64,000 bases of DNA, from positions 1 through 64,000 of the forward strand of contig JADJXV010000028.1 in assembly GCA_016720145.1 (NCBI GenBank), written 5' to 3'. Origin of the DNA: Ignavibacteria bacterium (GTDB lineage: Bacteria; Bacteroidota; Ignavibacteria; Kapaibacteriales; UBA961). Under the pieces are notes generated by a model. That model had not been told where the DNA came from, did not search any database, and saw only the letters and a list, made by a program, of their open reading frames with translations. Each line of letters opens with the position of its first letter. Within the stretch, counting starts at the first letter, position 1. Of this stretch, positions 54,017 through 62,846 are shown one piece after another. The translations under genes were made by a program, and so were the position numbers.

Positions 54017-54919
54017 TTACCCTCGGAAAAACATAGCTTTGAGTACATATCCGGCGACTTGTGGATTTTCTTTTAACCGTCTCACCGAATAGCCATACCA
54101 ATCGCTGCCGAAGGGAACGTATATTCTCATTCCGTGACCGGATCGGATAATTTCATTTCGCTTCTCTTCGCGAACGCCCAGTAGCATTTGAAATTCATAT
54201 TGATTTTTGCTAACATTCTGATTGTCAATATAATTAGTAGCGTCATCAATAAGATTGTCGTCATGCGTTGCTATGCGGACATTAGCTCCGTTATCAAGGA
54301 GAACGCGTAGCATTTTTTTATAATTTGATCTGATTTCGTTCGGCTCTTTGAAGGCAATTTCCTGAGATTCGATATAGATTCCTTTACAAAGTCGTACTGA
54401 GGGTTTGTAGGGCAGCAAAGAGCGAATATCTTCTTCTGTTCGACGCATATATGCTTGAAGCACAACGCCAATATTATCTAATCCTTCAGCACGGAGACGC
54501 TTATAAAAATCAAGTGTGATCGACGTGTACGGAGAATTCTCCATATCCATACGGACAAATATCCCGAGTCCATTGGCTTTTTCGACGAGTGAGCGGACAT
54601 TTGCAAATGCAAATTCAGGGTCTATATCAAGGCCGAGAGATGTGAGTTTGACCGAAAGATACGATTGCAAATGATTGTCATTTATGGCAGAAATGACTGA
54701 CGAAGTTGTCTCGTATTCATGAATTGAACGTTCACGCGAGGTGACAAACTCCCCTAATACATCAATTGTTGACCCGGCACCTTTGAGTGCAAGTTCTTTG
54801 CTCACGCGCACAGCATCTGCAAGTGTAGCACCGGCGATATAGCGGCTTGCAACTGCTTTGACGATAGATTTTGGAACAATCGGAAGAGATTTGGCAATCA
54901 GACTATTGAAGAGTGACAT
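54017..54919 (-). CDS. putA: Proline dehydrogenase
   Basis: A 300-residue FAD enzyme that oxidises proline to pyrroline-5-carboxylate, the first step of proline catabolism. It is the short, single-function form. Landmarks are GAGSTIDVLGEFVTSRE near residue 48, FVRMDMENSPYTSITLDFYK, VLQAYMRRTEEDI, VRLCKGIYIES, NQYEFQMLLGVREEKRNEI and the C-terminal RIYVPFGSDWYGYSVRRLKE that binds proline and FAD. The partner P5C dehydrogenase gene is not in this window. The gene sits after the metalloprotease terminator and has no operon neighbour. Confidence 0.94.
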   Translation of the reverse strand: MSLFNSLIAKSLPIVPKSIVKAVASRYIAGATLADAVRVSKELALKGAGSTIDVLGEFVTSRERSIHEYETTSSVISAINDNHLQSYLSVKLTSLGLDIDPEFAFANVRSLVEKANGLGIFVRMDMENSPYTSITLDFYKRLRAEGLDNIGVVLQAYMRRTEEDIRSLLPYKPSVRLCKGIYIESQEIAFKEPNEIRSNYKKMLRVLLDNGANVRIATHDDNLIDDATNYIDNQNVSKNQYEFQMLLGVREEKRNEIIRSGHGMRIYVPFGSDWYGYSVRRLKENPQVAGYVLKAMFFRG

Positions 54920-54950
54920 ATCTATGAATCGAAGATGAAGACAATAAAAA

Positions 54951-54977
54951 ACGGCGGACTTGGAATAAGTCCGCCGT
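54951..54977 (-). terminator. Terminator after the T9SS metalloprotease gene
   Basis: Perfect ACGGCGGACTT/AAGTCCGCCGT stem of eleven pairs with a five-base loop. On the minus strand it is followed by TTTTTT, 16 bases past the stop at 54993. Confidence 0.88.
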
Positions 54978-54992
54978 TCTGAATTTAAAATG

Positions 54993-57524
54993 TTATCGAA
55001 GAATAGTAACCGGTGAGGTAATTCTTTGACCGCCGCAACGGAGGGTCAGGAAGTAAGCGCCGGTTGGAACGCCTGAAACATCAAACCGTATTTCATGTTT
55101 ACCGGCACTCATATTGTCATAATTTCCAAGCTGAGCGACGGTTGCACCTTTCGTATCGACGAGAAGGCATTCTATATTCGGACATGCAGCAGCGAATTCA
55201 ATAGTAGCAAGGCCATGGGAAGAGATAGGATTCGGTGAGACGGTAAGAGTTCCGAAATTAGGGATGGATTCTTCAACGCCAACAGAGATACAGTTTGCGT
55301 CAGAATTTATAGTAAAATTTGATAGACTTACATCCACCAAACTGGTATCGAGCCTATAACTTATGCGTACTAATGCTTTGCCGGCAGAAGCGATTTTATT
55401 CGTCGCTGTCCATGGATATATGCCTAAACGTGCATCAATTCCTACAGAAGAGCTTACATTATTCCAAACTTTACCGTTATCAGCAGAGTATTCAATTCTG
55501 ATTCGACTGCTGGAGGAACCTATAAATTCTGTTCCCCATCGAATATTAAAAGTATCTTTGGAGCAAACAATATCTCCTCCATTTGGCGTAAAGAGCATGA
55601 TTTTTTCTTTACCGATAGAGAAAAGTCCACTTTGAGTAACGAGACTATTTTTCGCTGTATCCGAGACTCTCAGCATCGCCTGGGAAGTCTCAATATCCGG
55701 TACGTCAAATTGATAAGAGTTCCCTGATTGACTCGCCACTACAGTAGTCCAATCCGTCCCTCCATTTGAAGTAAATTCTATTTTAACCCTTTGAATAAGA
55801 GTAGATGTCCATTGTATGTCCATCTTTTCTTTTTGTCCATATTTTGTGCCGGCGATTGGATTTTGAAGGGTAAGTCCTATTGCTTGAATCGTAAATGTAC
55901 CGAGCGAAACTGATGTAATCGCAGGATTGGTAGCGTCAGAAATCCTTATAAGTCCTTGTGTCGTACTCACAAGTGGAATTACCCACGAAATTTTGGCATT
56001 ACCAAATTCGCGGTTACCGGTCTTTGCATCAATATTTTCTGCTCCGGGTACGATTTGCCATGTTTTTCCATTATCGATAGAGTATTCAATTTTCACCGTA
56101 GTTACTTTGGTCGAAGTCCATCGAATCTCTTGAGTAGAATTTGATTTAAACAGATGATTAGCAAAGGGATAGTCCACTTTAATCATCGCAGCGGTGGGTT
56201 CGGTGAGACAGCTCTTCTTCTCTGCCCATAATCTGAGAGTATCAGCTACACGTTTCAAAAAAGTAAATGGAACGCCTTTATTCCATAGATGACAATAGCT
56301 CATAATAGAACCGGTATTATAAATCGGTGCTCCGGTATTGCAGGCGTCAGATTTGAAAATATTTGTAGAAGGTAAATTACTCGATGTACAGCTGTCGAGG
56401 GCAGGCTTCCACCAGCAATTATGTGTGTGATAGGCGGCTAAATTATGTCCGATTTCATGTGCAATAGTCGTTGCTTGATCACTATAAAGGAGAGAGGGTA
56501 GATTCATAAAGCCGGTAATTCCGCAGACTACATATCCAGAAAGAGCGCCGTCGGTGTTGTTGCACATACCGCCGATACCGTTTGAAATTCCAAGTACTTT
56601 TGTAGAGCCGTCGTCGGATAATAAACATACCAAATCACGCGATTTACTTCTTGTTTTCCACTTCTCGACCAAATCTTTAAGGAGTTTGTCGTTTTCTCCA
56701 CCTGAATTTGCGTATGGGTCAGGCTCATCAGTAGTATAGATTTGCACTTCAATTAATTTAAAAGTAATATTAACTTCGTCTTCATAGACCATACTGACCA
56801 TATTAAACAGCGACACGACATACTCGGCTGCTTTATCGTAGTCATTTCTTAGTTTATAAAATTCATCGGTCGCTTCGACTATTACTTCTATTTCAAGCAG
56901 TCGGTCACTGAGGATTTGTTCACTGTATTTTTGTTTTATGTCGGCCGTTGAAGGAATAGATGCTGCTATGTCCTTGGTACCACAGAGGAAAGCCGGTGAA
57001 TTATTTTGCATACGCAGTGCATTTTCCTCGCCAATGAGATGATCTCGATCTTTCGCGAAAGAAGTTGAATATGGACTTAAGACAAATTTTTCACCATTTG
57101 AATGTATAATACAACCAATCAAATCTCCCGATGCATAATTCAATAATACTTTCGAATTAGGTTCGCCGACAATCGTGCCGCGATATGCGACCACATTCGG
57201 TGCGGGTACGCGCATGCTGCCTTTGAACCATTCAGTCTCAGCATCATAGACCGAGTAAACGGGACTAAGCTGCAACGTGCCGAGTTTTGAGTTTGAAATG
57301 GGGAAATCATTAATAATAATACTTTGCTGGGAGGATTTAAAGGCAGTGGTAAATGCTGGAACATTTACAGAAAACTCACGAGCGGAGGTAGAAAGCGTTT
57401 TGGGGAGTTTCGAGCTCGATTCTGACTTTGTCATAGTAATAAACGCATTAGCATTTATCTCGGTTGCAGTCGAAGTGGTCGTAGCCACGAACAAAACTGC
57501 TAAAAATATATAGATGGTTTTCAT
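54993..57524 (-). CDS. Large secreted zinc metalloprotease (reprolysin-like) with T9SS domain
   Basis: The ATG at 57524 (MKTIYIFLAVLFVATTTSTA) gives 843 residues with a signal peptide; a frame-open ATG at 57641 would begin inside a tandem repeat. A propeptide (to about 200) precedes a catalytic domain of the metzincin type: ATTIAHEIGHNLAAYHTHNC with HExxHxxxxxH starting at His356, and IMSYCHLWNKG as the Met-turn. Two or three Ig-like modules follow (STQEIRWTSTKVTTVKIEYS, EKMDIQWTSTLIQRVKIEFT, SKDTFNIRWGTEFIGSSSSR). The end (PNPISSHGLATIEFAAACPN, GVPTGAYFLTLRCGG) is a T9SS sorting domain. It is likely an extracellular protein-degrading enzyme. Confidence 0.92.
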   Translation of the reverse strand: MKTIYIFLAVLFVATTTSTATEINANAFITMTKSESSSKLPKTLSTSAREFSVNVPAFTTAFKSSQQSIIINDFPISNSKLGTLQLSPVYSVYDAETEWFKGSMRVPAPNVVAYRGTIVGEPNSKVLLNYASGDLIGCIIHSNGEKFVLSPYSTSFAKDRDHLIGEENALRMQNNSPAFLCGTKDIAASIPSTADIKQKYSEQILSDRLLEIEVIVEATDEFYKLRNDYDKAAEYVVSLFNMVSMVYEDEVNITFKLIEVQIYTTDEPDPYANSGGENDKLLKDLVEKWKTRSKSRDLVCLLSDDGSTKVLGISNGIGGMCNNTDGALSGYVVCGITGFMNLPSLLYSDQATTIAHEIGHNLAAYHTHNCWWKPALDSCTSSNLPSTNIFKSDACNTGAPIYNTGSIMSYCHLWNKGVPFTFLKRVADTLRLWAEKKSCLTEPTAAMIKVDYPFANHLFKSNSTQEIRWTSTKVTTVKIEYSIDNGKTWQIVPGAENIDAKTGNREFGNAKISWVIPLVSTTQGLIRISDATNPAITSVSLGTFTIQAIGLTLQNPIAGTKYGQKEKMDIQWTSTLIQRVKIEFTSNGGTDWTTVVASQSGNSYQFDVPDIETSQAMLRVSDTAKNSLVTQSGLFSIGKEKIMLFTPNGGDIVCSKDTFNIRWGTEFIGSSSSRIRIEYSADNGKVWNNVSSSVGIDARLGIYPWTATNKIASAGKALVRISYRLDTSLVDVSLSNFTINSDANCISVGVEESIPNFGTLTVSPNPISSHGLATIEFAAACPNIECLLVDTKGATVAQLGNYDNMSAGKHEIRFDVSGVPTGAYFLTLRCGGQRITSPVTILR

Positions 57525-57569
57525 AGTACTACCTGTTGATATAGAAGGGGTTATAATTAATTTCATTTG

Positions 57570-57674
57570 CTTGACCTGCATCCGCTTGACTTTCGTTCTC
57601 TTGACTAACGTTCTCTTGACTGTAGCGTTCTTAACTGACATTCTCTTGACTGACGTTTACTTGACTTGCATATT
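57570..57674 (-). repeat. 15-base minisatellite spanning the tmk stop
   Basis: Seven head-to-tail units of 15 bases, read on the minus strand as nnnAYGnnnGTCAAG. In the tmk frame they encode xMQVK, (stop)TSVK, RMSVK, NATVK, RTLVK, RTKVK and RMQVK. The array starts in the last five codons of tmk, crosses its TAA and ends 46 bases before the protease ATG. Confidence 0.85.
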
Positions 57675-58271
57675 CACGTAGGACCAAATTTCTTCATGAA
57701 TTTTCTCGGGTGTTGCTTTTGCATCGATGATAATGAACCGTTTGGGTTCTATTTCTGCAATGGATAAATACCCTTTTCGAGCTTTTTCAAAAAAACTCTC
57801 GCCGGCACTTTCTATCCTGTCTAATACTTTTTCGTTGCGTACGCTTGTGCGGCTGATGCCAATATCGGTTGGTACATCGAGAAAAAAAGTGAGGTCAGGT
57901 ACTAAATTATTGGTTGCAAATTTGTTACATTCTTGGACTTCAGCGACGCTTAATCCACGTCCAAATCCTTGATATGCAACGCTTGAATCGATATATCGGT
58001 CGCAAATTACCAATTTTCCTGCATCTAGCGCAGGGCAGATTACTTTTTCCACCAATTGCGCGCGAGCTGCAACAAATAATAACAATTCAGCTCTCACGCC
58101 AATTTCATGTTTACTTGACAGCAAGACTTCACGGATATTCTCCGATATTTCATTACCACCTGGTTCGCGTAATACAATTACAGATATTCCTTGGCTCTGC
58201 AATCGTTCGGATAAGAGCTTGATTTGCGTGGTTTTACCGCTACCGTCAATACCTTCAAACGTAATAAACAT
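57657..58271 (-). CDS. tmk: Thymidylate kinase
   Basis: A 204-residue kinase converting dTMP to dTDP, needed for DNA synthesis. The start at 58271 gives MFITFEGIDGSGKTTQIKLL with the P-loop, one base after the rsmI stop; the upstream ATG at 58286 would overlap rsmI by 14 bases. Other motifs are VLREPGGNEISENIREVLLS (DR-type), ICDRYIDSSVAYQGFGRGL and the LID region SRTSVRNEKVLDRIESAGE. The last codons (NMQVK) belong to a 15-base repeat array that continues past the stop. It is the last gene of a tight minus-strand operon. Confidence 0.95.
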   Translation of the reverse strand: MFITFEGIDGSGKTTQIKLLSERLQSQGISVIVLREPGGNEISENIREVLLSSKHEIGVRAELLLFVAARAQLVEKVICPALDAGKLVICDRYIDSSVAYQGFGRGLSVAEVQECNKFATNNLVPDLTFFLDVPTDIGISRTSVRNEKVLDRIESAGESFFEKARKGYLSIAEIEPKRFIIIDAKATPEKIHEEIWSYVNMQVK

Positions 58272-58272
58272 G

Positions 58273-58989
58273 TTATGTAACTCCACTTTTTCCTACGACA
58301 ACGACAAATTCACCCTTGAGTGAGACTCTTTCTTGCATAATTGCTTCAACTTCACTTGCAGTGCCTCGCAAGAATTCTTCATATAATTTGGTTATTTCTC
58401 TTGCGACACAGATTTCTACATCCGAACCCCAAATCTGTCCAATTTCCTCCACCAAGTAAAGCACTCTATGCGGAGATTCATAGAAAATTACCGTTAGATC
58501 ATACTTTTGGGCGCGTTTTAAAAATGTACTGCGACCTTTTTTGTGTGGTGGAAAACCCATAAAAATAAATTCGCCGGACTCTAATCCGCTACCAACAAGC
58601 GCAGGCACAAATGCCGTAGTACCGGGGAGAGAAACCACCGGAATTCCACCGGCAATTGCGCCTTTGACAATACGATTGCCGGGATCGGAAATGAGTGGTG
58701 TGCCTGCGTCACTTACCAAAGCAACGACTTTTCCACTATGTACTTGGTGTATAATTGAATCTACTTGAGACTGTTCGTTGTGCTCATGACAAGCTTGTAA
58801 TTTTGGTGCCTGAATACCATATAATTTTAGTAATTGACCGGTCGTTCTCGTGTCTTCGCAGAATATCACGTCAGCTGTTCGTAATATTTTCAGACCTCTT
58901 ACAGTAATATCATCAATATTCCCTATCGGTGTAGGAACAATATACAATGCAGGATCAAAAGACGAGCTTTTTACTTTAGCAGGGGTCAT
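58273..58989 (-). CDS. rsmI: 16S rRNA (cytidine1402-2'-O)-methyltransferase
   Basis: A 238-residue SAM-dependent methyltransferase of the tetrapyrrole methylase fold that modifies C1402 in the ribosomal P site. Motifs are YIVPTPIGNIDDITVRGLKI, FCEDTRTTGQLLKLYGI, ALVSDAGTPLISDPGNRIVK and VSLPGTTAFVPALVGSGLES, then FYESPHRVLYLVEEI. The family length is about 230-290, and this copy lacks the C-terminal extension seen in some. Its ATG overlaps the tadA stop as ATGA, so it is coupled to it. Confidence 0.95.
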   Translation of the reverse strand: MTPAKVKSSSFDPALYIVPTPIGNIDDITVRGLKILRTADVIFCEDTRTTGQLLKLYGIQAPKLQACHEHNEQSQVDSIIHQVHSGKVVALVSDAGTPLISDPGNRIVKGAIAGGIPVVSLPGTTAFVPALVGSGLESGEFIFMGFPPHKKGRSTFLKRAQKYDLTVIFYESPHRVLYLVEEIGQIWGSDVEICVAREITKLYEEFLRGTASEVEAIMQERVSLKGEFVVVVGKSGVT

Positions 58990-59468
58990 GATACAAGTTT
59001 GACGTTACGTTTGTTCGTTAGTCGTAATTCTTTGAAAAAGTCCTGTAGAATTTGAGTACATTCGGCACCTAATATTCCTTCGGTCACCACACAATTATGG
59101 TTTAATCGTGTATCATTGAGAGTAGAATAAAGCGATGTGCAAGCGCCTGCCTTGGTATCGCGGCATCCAAAAAAAACATTCTCAACTCGTGAAAGAATTA
59201 TTGCTCCGGCACACATCAGACACGGCTCAAGTGTAACATAAAGCGACATGTTGGCAATCCGTTTCTTGCCGGTGGATTCAAACGCTCGGGTTATTGCTAC
59301 AAGTTCTGCATGAGCTAATGGGAACGCATCCTTTTCAGACGAGTTATGCGCACGTGATATGATGGTCTGACCTACTGTAACAATAGCACCTACTGGCACT
59401 TCGCCCATTTTTGCAGCTTTTCCTGCTTCTCCGAGTGCAAGCTGCATCATTTCTTCATGGAAGTTCAT
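58986..59468 (-). CDS. tadA: tRNA-specific adenosine deaminase
   Basis: A 160-residue zinc deaminase that makes inosine at position 34 of tRNA-Arg(ACG). I choose ATG 59468 (MNFHEEMMQLALGEAGKAAK), which overlaps the upstream NUDIX stop as ATGA; a farther ATG at 59525 gives an unlikely leader. The catalytic motifs are FPLAHAELVAI (His and Glu) and YVTLEPCLMCAGAIILSRVE (PCxxC). The end (GAECTQILQDFFKELR) is typical. It is coupled on both sides within the operon. Confidence 0.95.
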   Translation of the reverse strand: MNFHEEMMQLALGEAGKAAKMGEVPVGAIVTVGQTIISRAHNSSEKDAFPLAHAELVAITRAFESTGKKRIANMSLYVTLEPCLMCAGAIILSRVENVFFGCRDTKAGACTSLYSTLNDTRLNHNCVVTEGILGAECTQILQDFFKELRLTNKRNVKLVS

Positions 59469-59899
59469 TGGGTTGATTGATTCGTAACCGAAATAGTTTC
59501 TAAGAGTGTAGGTAGATTCCTGCAAATAGTAATATTACCTTCTAAGACATTGTAATTCAATAAATTAATCGGCTTTACCCATTCAAAAGTGTTAAATACT
59601 TTGTTCCTAAGTTTACCGGAATAATTCTCAATTAAATAAAAATGTACGAAGAACTTACCGCCATCGGGATAGACCGATTCTTCAGAATGAATCAAGCACC
59701 GGATCTCTGCGGTAATTCCTAATTCTTCCTGTAATTCACGAATTAAAGCGTTTTCGGGTGTTTCATTTTTCTCGATTTTACCACCCGGGAACTCCCATTG
59801 CAGGGCATATCGAGCAGTTTCGTTGCGCTGGCAGAGCAGCACAGTATCGTTCTTACAAATTATACCGACCGACACACCAATGACGGGTACATTGTGCAT
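59465..59899 (-). CDS. NUDIX hydrolase, MutT-like
   Basis: A 144-residue hydrolase with a complete NUDIX box, GGKIEKNETPENALIRELQE ELGI (G-x5-E-x7-R-E-x-x-E-E-x-G). The start MHNVPVIGVSVGIICKNDTV and WEFPGG pattern match the MutT/8-oxo-dGTP group, which cleanses oxidised nucleotides, although other nucleotide substrates are possible. It starts 3 bases after the ppx/gppA stop and its end is coupled to tadA, so it is in the middle of the operon. The grouping with mutS-independent repair or nucleotide genes such as tmk is suggestive only. Confidence 0.9.
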   Translation of the reverse strand: MHNVPVIGVSVGIICKNDTVLLCQRNETARYALQWEFPGGKIEKNETPENALIRELQEELGITAEIRCLIHSEESVYPDGGKFFVHFYLIENYSGKLRNKVFNTFEWVKPINLLNYNVLEGNITICRNLPTLLETISVTNQSTQ

Positions 59900-59902
59900 A
59901 AC

Positions 59903-61456
59903 CTATTCTCCCAAAACAGAAATTACAATCTTTTTACCGATCATTTGTTCCAATAAATCCTTCCGTCGGCGCGCTCCCCACAATTCTATATCGGCACCAA
60001 CTCCCGGATTTGTCTGAATATAAATGTGTATCAGATCTTTTTCCTTAAATACTTGTATTGAATTGACGATCTGCTGTTGACGTCGGTCAAGTCCCTCGGC
60101 AATGCGAAGTATTCCTGCTAAGATCGAAACAATTTTCTGTTTTTCAGCAGGTAGGCGAGTAAAATTCAAGTGTTTTTTCTTAGGATTACTTTTGCGATGA
60201 TAGCGAGAAATATTCGCAATAAGCTCTGCTTCATCATTGGTAAAGCCGGGCATCACGCAATTAAGTATAATATAATATGAATGTTTGTGATGTTGGTCCG
60301 GGCTGATATGATACCCGACATCATGGAGCAAGGCTGCCGCTTCGAGGAGCTCGCGCTCAGCATCGGAGAGAAGAATTGCCGGCAAGAGCTGATCAAACAA
60401 CGACTGAGCTAAATTTTTTACGTGATTCGCGTGGGGGATATTCACTTGATAGAGTTCACAGAGGTGATAGATTGTTTCATACCGTAATCGACTCAAGTGG
60501 TGAAATACTCTAATGTCTTCATTTTTCTGTACAGTATCGAAGAGAATACCTTCTCTCAGTGCGTAGGCAGAAAGAGTGAGGCGTTGAATATTGAGGTTGA
60601 TGATGATTTGTTCGAGTATGAGCGCACCGCCAAGTATTATATCCGATCGATTAGGTTCCATACCCGGAATTTCTGCTCGTGCGGCAGAAGTACCTGCTCG
60701 AATTAACGATTGAATAGCTTCGAGCACTTCATCGCGGGTGATGTGAAGGCCATTGATGACATCAGGGATACGTTTTCCGGAAGCTGCAAGAACCATACCG
60801 GCAAGTGTATGTGCGGTACCGGAAGTGGCAACAGCAATTTCAAATCCGGTCTGAAGGATTTGCTGAAAAGTAGATGCGAGCTCACCACAAATATATTCAC
60901 GACATTCTATTAACTGTTCTGGAGTCGTGGTCTCGGTAGCAAAAAAACGTTGTGACAAACGTATCGAGCCAAGCTTTGCAGAATTGATCAGGTAATGTTC
61001 GCCTTTTACTCCGACGACTGTTTCGGTACTGCCTCCTCCAATATCAATTACTAAAGCTTTTTTGGAGAGAATTGGCACTGCGTGTATTGCACCTACATAG
61101 ATGAGACGTCCTTCCTCGAGTCCGGATACGACTTCCACTCGAACTCCTGCAATATCAGCAGCTTGTCTGAGAAATTCGTCTTTGTTTAAAGCTTCTCTGA
61201 CAGCACTTGTTGCAATTGCTCTAATCGGTGCTTTGGCTTTTTGAGCCATAGTAGCGAATCGTTTTAACGCAGCAACACCTCGCTCAATTGCCTCGGTAGA
61301 TATACGTTTCATATCTCCGGCACCTGAACCGAGCCGTACCATTTCTTTAGCGCGAGAGTGGATTTGGAGAATACCTTTGTCATTGACGGATGCAATGACT
61401 AAATGGAAGGAATTTGTTCCGACATCGATAGCAGCAATGAGTCTATCAGATTTCAT
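59903..61456 (-). CDS. ppx: Ppx/GppA exopolyphosphatase with HD domain
   Basis: A 517-residue enzyme of the Ppx/GppA family, cutting polyphosphate or pppGpp. The actin-like ATPase fold is shown by AIDVGTNSFHLVIASVND at residue 9, ATSAVREALNKDEF, LVIDIGGGSTETVVGVKGE and VATSGTAHTLAGM. The C-terminal HD-like domain has the metal motif AALLHDVGYHISPDQHHKHS (H...HD...H) and FTNDEAELIANISRYHRKSN. The length matches the long E. coli-type rather than the short form. Its ATG overlaps the stop of the small membrane gene upstream (61453-61456), so translation is coupled. Confidence 0.93.
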   Translation of the reverse strand: MKSDRLIAAIDVGTNSFHLVIASVNDKGILQIHSRAKEMVRLGSGAGDMKRISTEAIERGVAALKRFATMAQKAKAPIRAIATSAVREALNKDEFLRQAADIAGVRVEVVSGLEEGRLIYVGAIHAVPILSKKALVIDIGGGSTETVVGVKGEHYLINSAKLGSIRLSQRFFATETTTPEQLIECREYICGELASTFQQILQTGFEIAVATSGTAHTLAGMVLAASGKRIPDVINGLHITRDEVLEAIQSLIRAGTSAARAEIPGMEPNRSDIILGGALILEQIIINLNIQRLTLSAYALREGILFDTVQKNEDIRVFHHLSRLRYETIYHLCELYQVNIPHANHVKNLAQSLFDQLLPAILLSDAERELLEAAALLHDVGYHISPDQHHKHSYYIILNCVMPGFTNDEAELIANISRYHRKSNPKKKHLNFTRLPAEKQKIVSILAGILRIAEGLDRRQQQIVNSIQVFKEKDLIHIYIQTNPGVGADIELWGARRRKDLLEQMIGKKIVISVLGE

Positions 61457-61668
61457 TCAATGCGCCTTTCGCGTTCTTTAGAGGTACCTTTGAGCACAAC
61501 TACATCATCATTTTGATAGAGAATTGTGTCATTGGTCGATGTGGGTTTAGGCTTTCGCACTGTAGATACTCCCCCTACAAATAAACGCCGTAACGCACCT
61601 AAAATAAAAGTAATTGAAGCAATTACAGCTACGACAACCAACAGTGTAATTATTATAAATCGAGCCAT
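61453..61668 (-). CDS. Small single-pass membrane protein
   Basis: The ATG at 61668 (MARFIIITLLVVVAVIASIT) gives 71 residues; a frame-open ATG at 61728 adds an extra hydrophobic leader. One membrane helix covers residues 3-25, followed by a basic patch (ALRRLFVGG, RKPKP) and a polar tail ending KERERRIE. I recognise no family, although short DUF4834-like proteins of similar form occur in Bacteroidota. It is coupled to ppx/gppA by ATGA overlap, which supports it being a real gene and places it first in the operon. Confidence 0.65.
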   Translation of the reverse strand: MARFIIITLLVVVAVIASITFILGALRRLFVGGVSTVRKPKPTSTNDTILYQNDDVVVLKGTSKERERRIE

Positions 61669-61818
61669 TTGAATGTAATAATAAGGAAAGATCAATGGAA
61701 AATTACCCAAAAAAGCAATCGTAGCCAACTATAATCCACAGCTTAATCTGAAAATCATCCGGTTTAGACAGCGATAACTACAGTCAAATAAATAATTATA
61801 ATTGCAATGTAAAATTTA

Positions 61819-62637
61819 TCAATCAGATATCCTTGCGTCTAGATTCCCGCGCAGCCCGCTGTAGGAGGTGAGTTCGCTGTCGATAGTACCTATTGGAATT
61901 TTTGCACTTACTTTGACAGGAATCTTTCGGTCGTCATCGGAGAGCCAAATCATTATTCTACCGTCACTTTTGAAAAGTCCACCCTCGACAATAACAGGTT
62001 CGATGACGATACATTTGAAAGTACCGGCTCCTACTTCTATCTCTTGCCTTCCTAAAATTCTAATCGCAAGGTCATTGGTTTTGTCATCAAAAAAATTTTG
62101 AAGCTGAATCACATCACCCTTTCGCTTGGATTTCAAATCATGGGTACGTATAAAATAAAACGCCGACACTATATCATGGACAAAAGGAGGTATCTGATAT
62201 TCTTTGTCATTGGCTCGTGCAATATTATTTACTTGATCGAACTGTGCCTTAAAATCTCTAGAATACCCGCCTTCACGTACATGCTGTTCGAATTCATGAG
62301 GGAAAATACCATCCACATCAAGTAGTGTTTGATAGCCATCCTGTACTTTATAGAGCCAGTCTAAGGATTTCAACGAGCGTACTTCAAATCGTATGTCATA
62401 GCACTTTTGATTGTTTCGCATTACAGGCTGTGGACGCACATAAAAGTAAGCAGACCCTGCAGTTATAAATTTATATCCTACTCGGTATTCTAATTTTTCA
62501 CCAAAACCAAAGGCATCATTTGGCACATATCGGCGGCCAGCCTCTACATTTTGAGGTGTGAGTGGCGGTAAAGGTAAGAAGGAAGTACATACAAAGGAAA
62601 CAAAAAGCGTGGTCACACAAATCAGGAAAGATTTCAT
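61819..62637 (-). CDS. DUF3108 exported protein
   Basis: A 272-residue protein with a signal peptide (FLICVTTLFVSFVCTSFLPL). It matches DUF3108: FGFGEKLEYRVGYKFITAGS near residue 45, SLDWLYKVQDGYQTLLDVDG, FPHEFEQHVREGGYSRDFKA, and the end MIWLSDDDRKIPVKVSAKIP IGTI. The family is a beta-rich periplasmic or outer-membrane-facing fold of unknown role. It lies 150 bases upstream of the small membrane gene with a gap on either side, so it may have its own promoter. Confidence 0.9.
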   Translation of the reverse strand: MKSFLICVTTLFVSFVCTSFLPLPPLTPQNVEAGRRYVPNDAFGFGEKLEYRVGYKFITAGSAYFYVRPQPVMRNNQKCYDIRFEVRSLKSLDWLYKVQDGYQTLLDVDGIFPHEFEQHVREGGYSRDFKAQFDQVNNIARANDKEYQIPPFVHDIVSAFYFIRTHDLKSKRKGDVIQLQNFFDDKTNDLAIRILGRQEIEVGAGTFKCIVIEPVIVEGGLFKSDGRIMIWLSDDDRKIPVKVSAKIPIGTIDSELTSYSGLRGNLDARISD

Positions 62638-62765
62638 AATTCTATCACAGAAAAATAAGGACAGCGAGAGTTATATTATTTAGTTGTAATAAGTTGGCAA
62701 ATTAACTCGAGTAAAATAAAAATGCTACTCCAAAACGTATTGTCAATTGGAGTATTTTAGATCCA

Positions 62766-62806
62766 TAAAAAAACCTCCGGACTTACACAAAGTTCGAAGG
62801 TTTTAC
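62766..62806 (-). terminator. Terminator after the 87-residue gene
   Basis: Minus-strand hairpin AACCTTCGAACTT...AAGTCCGGAGGTT with G-T wobble pairs and a TTTTTTT tail, about 40 bases past the stop at 62847. Confidence 0.75.
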
Positions 62807-62846
62807 AGTTACTGATTATCGATGTGCAATGCTGTAATCTGCTAAA

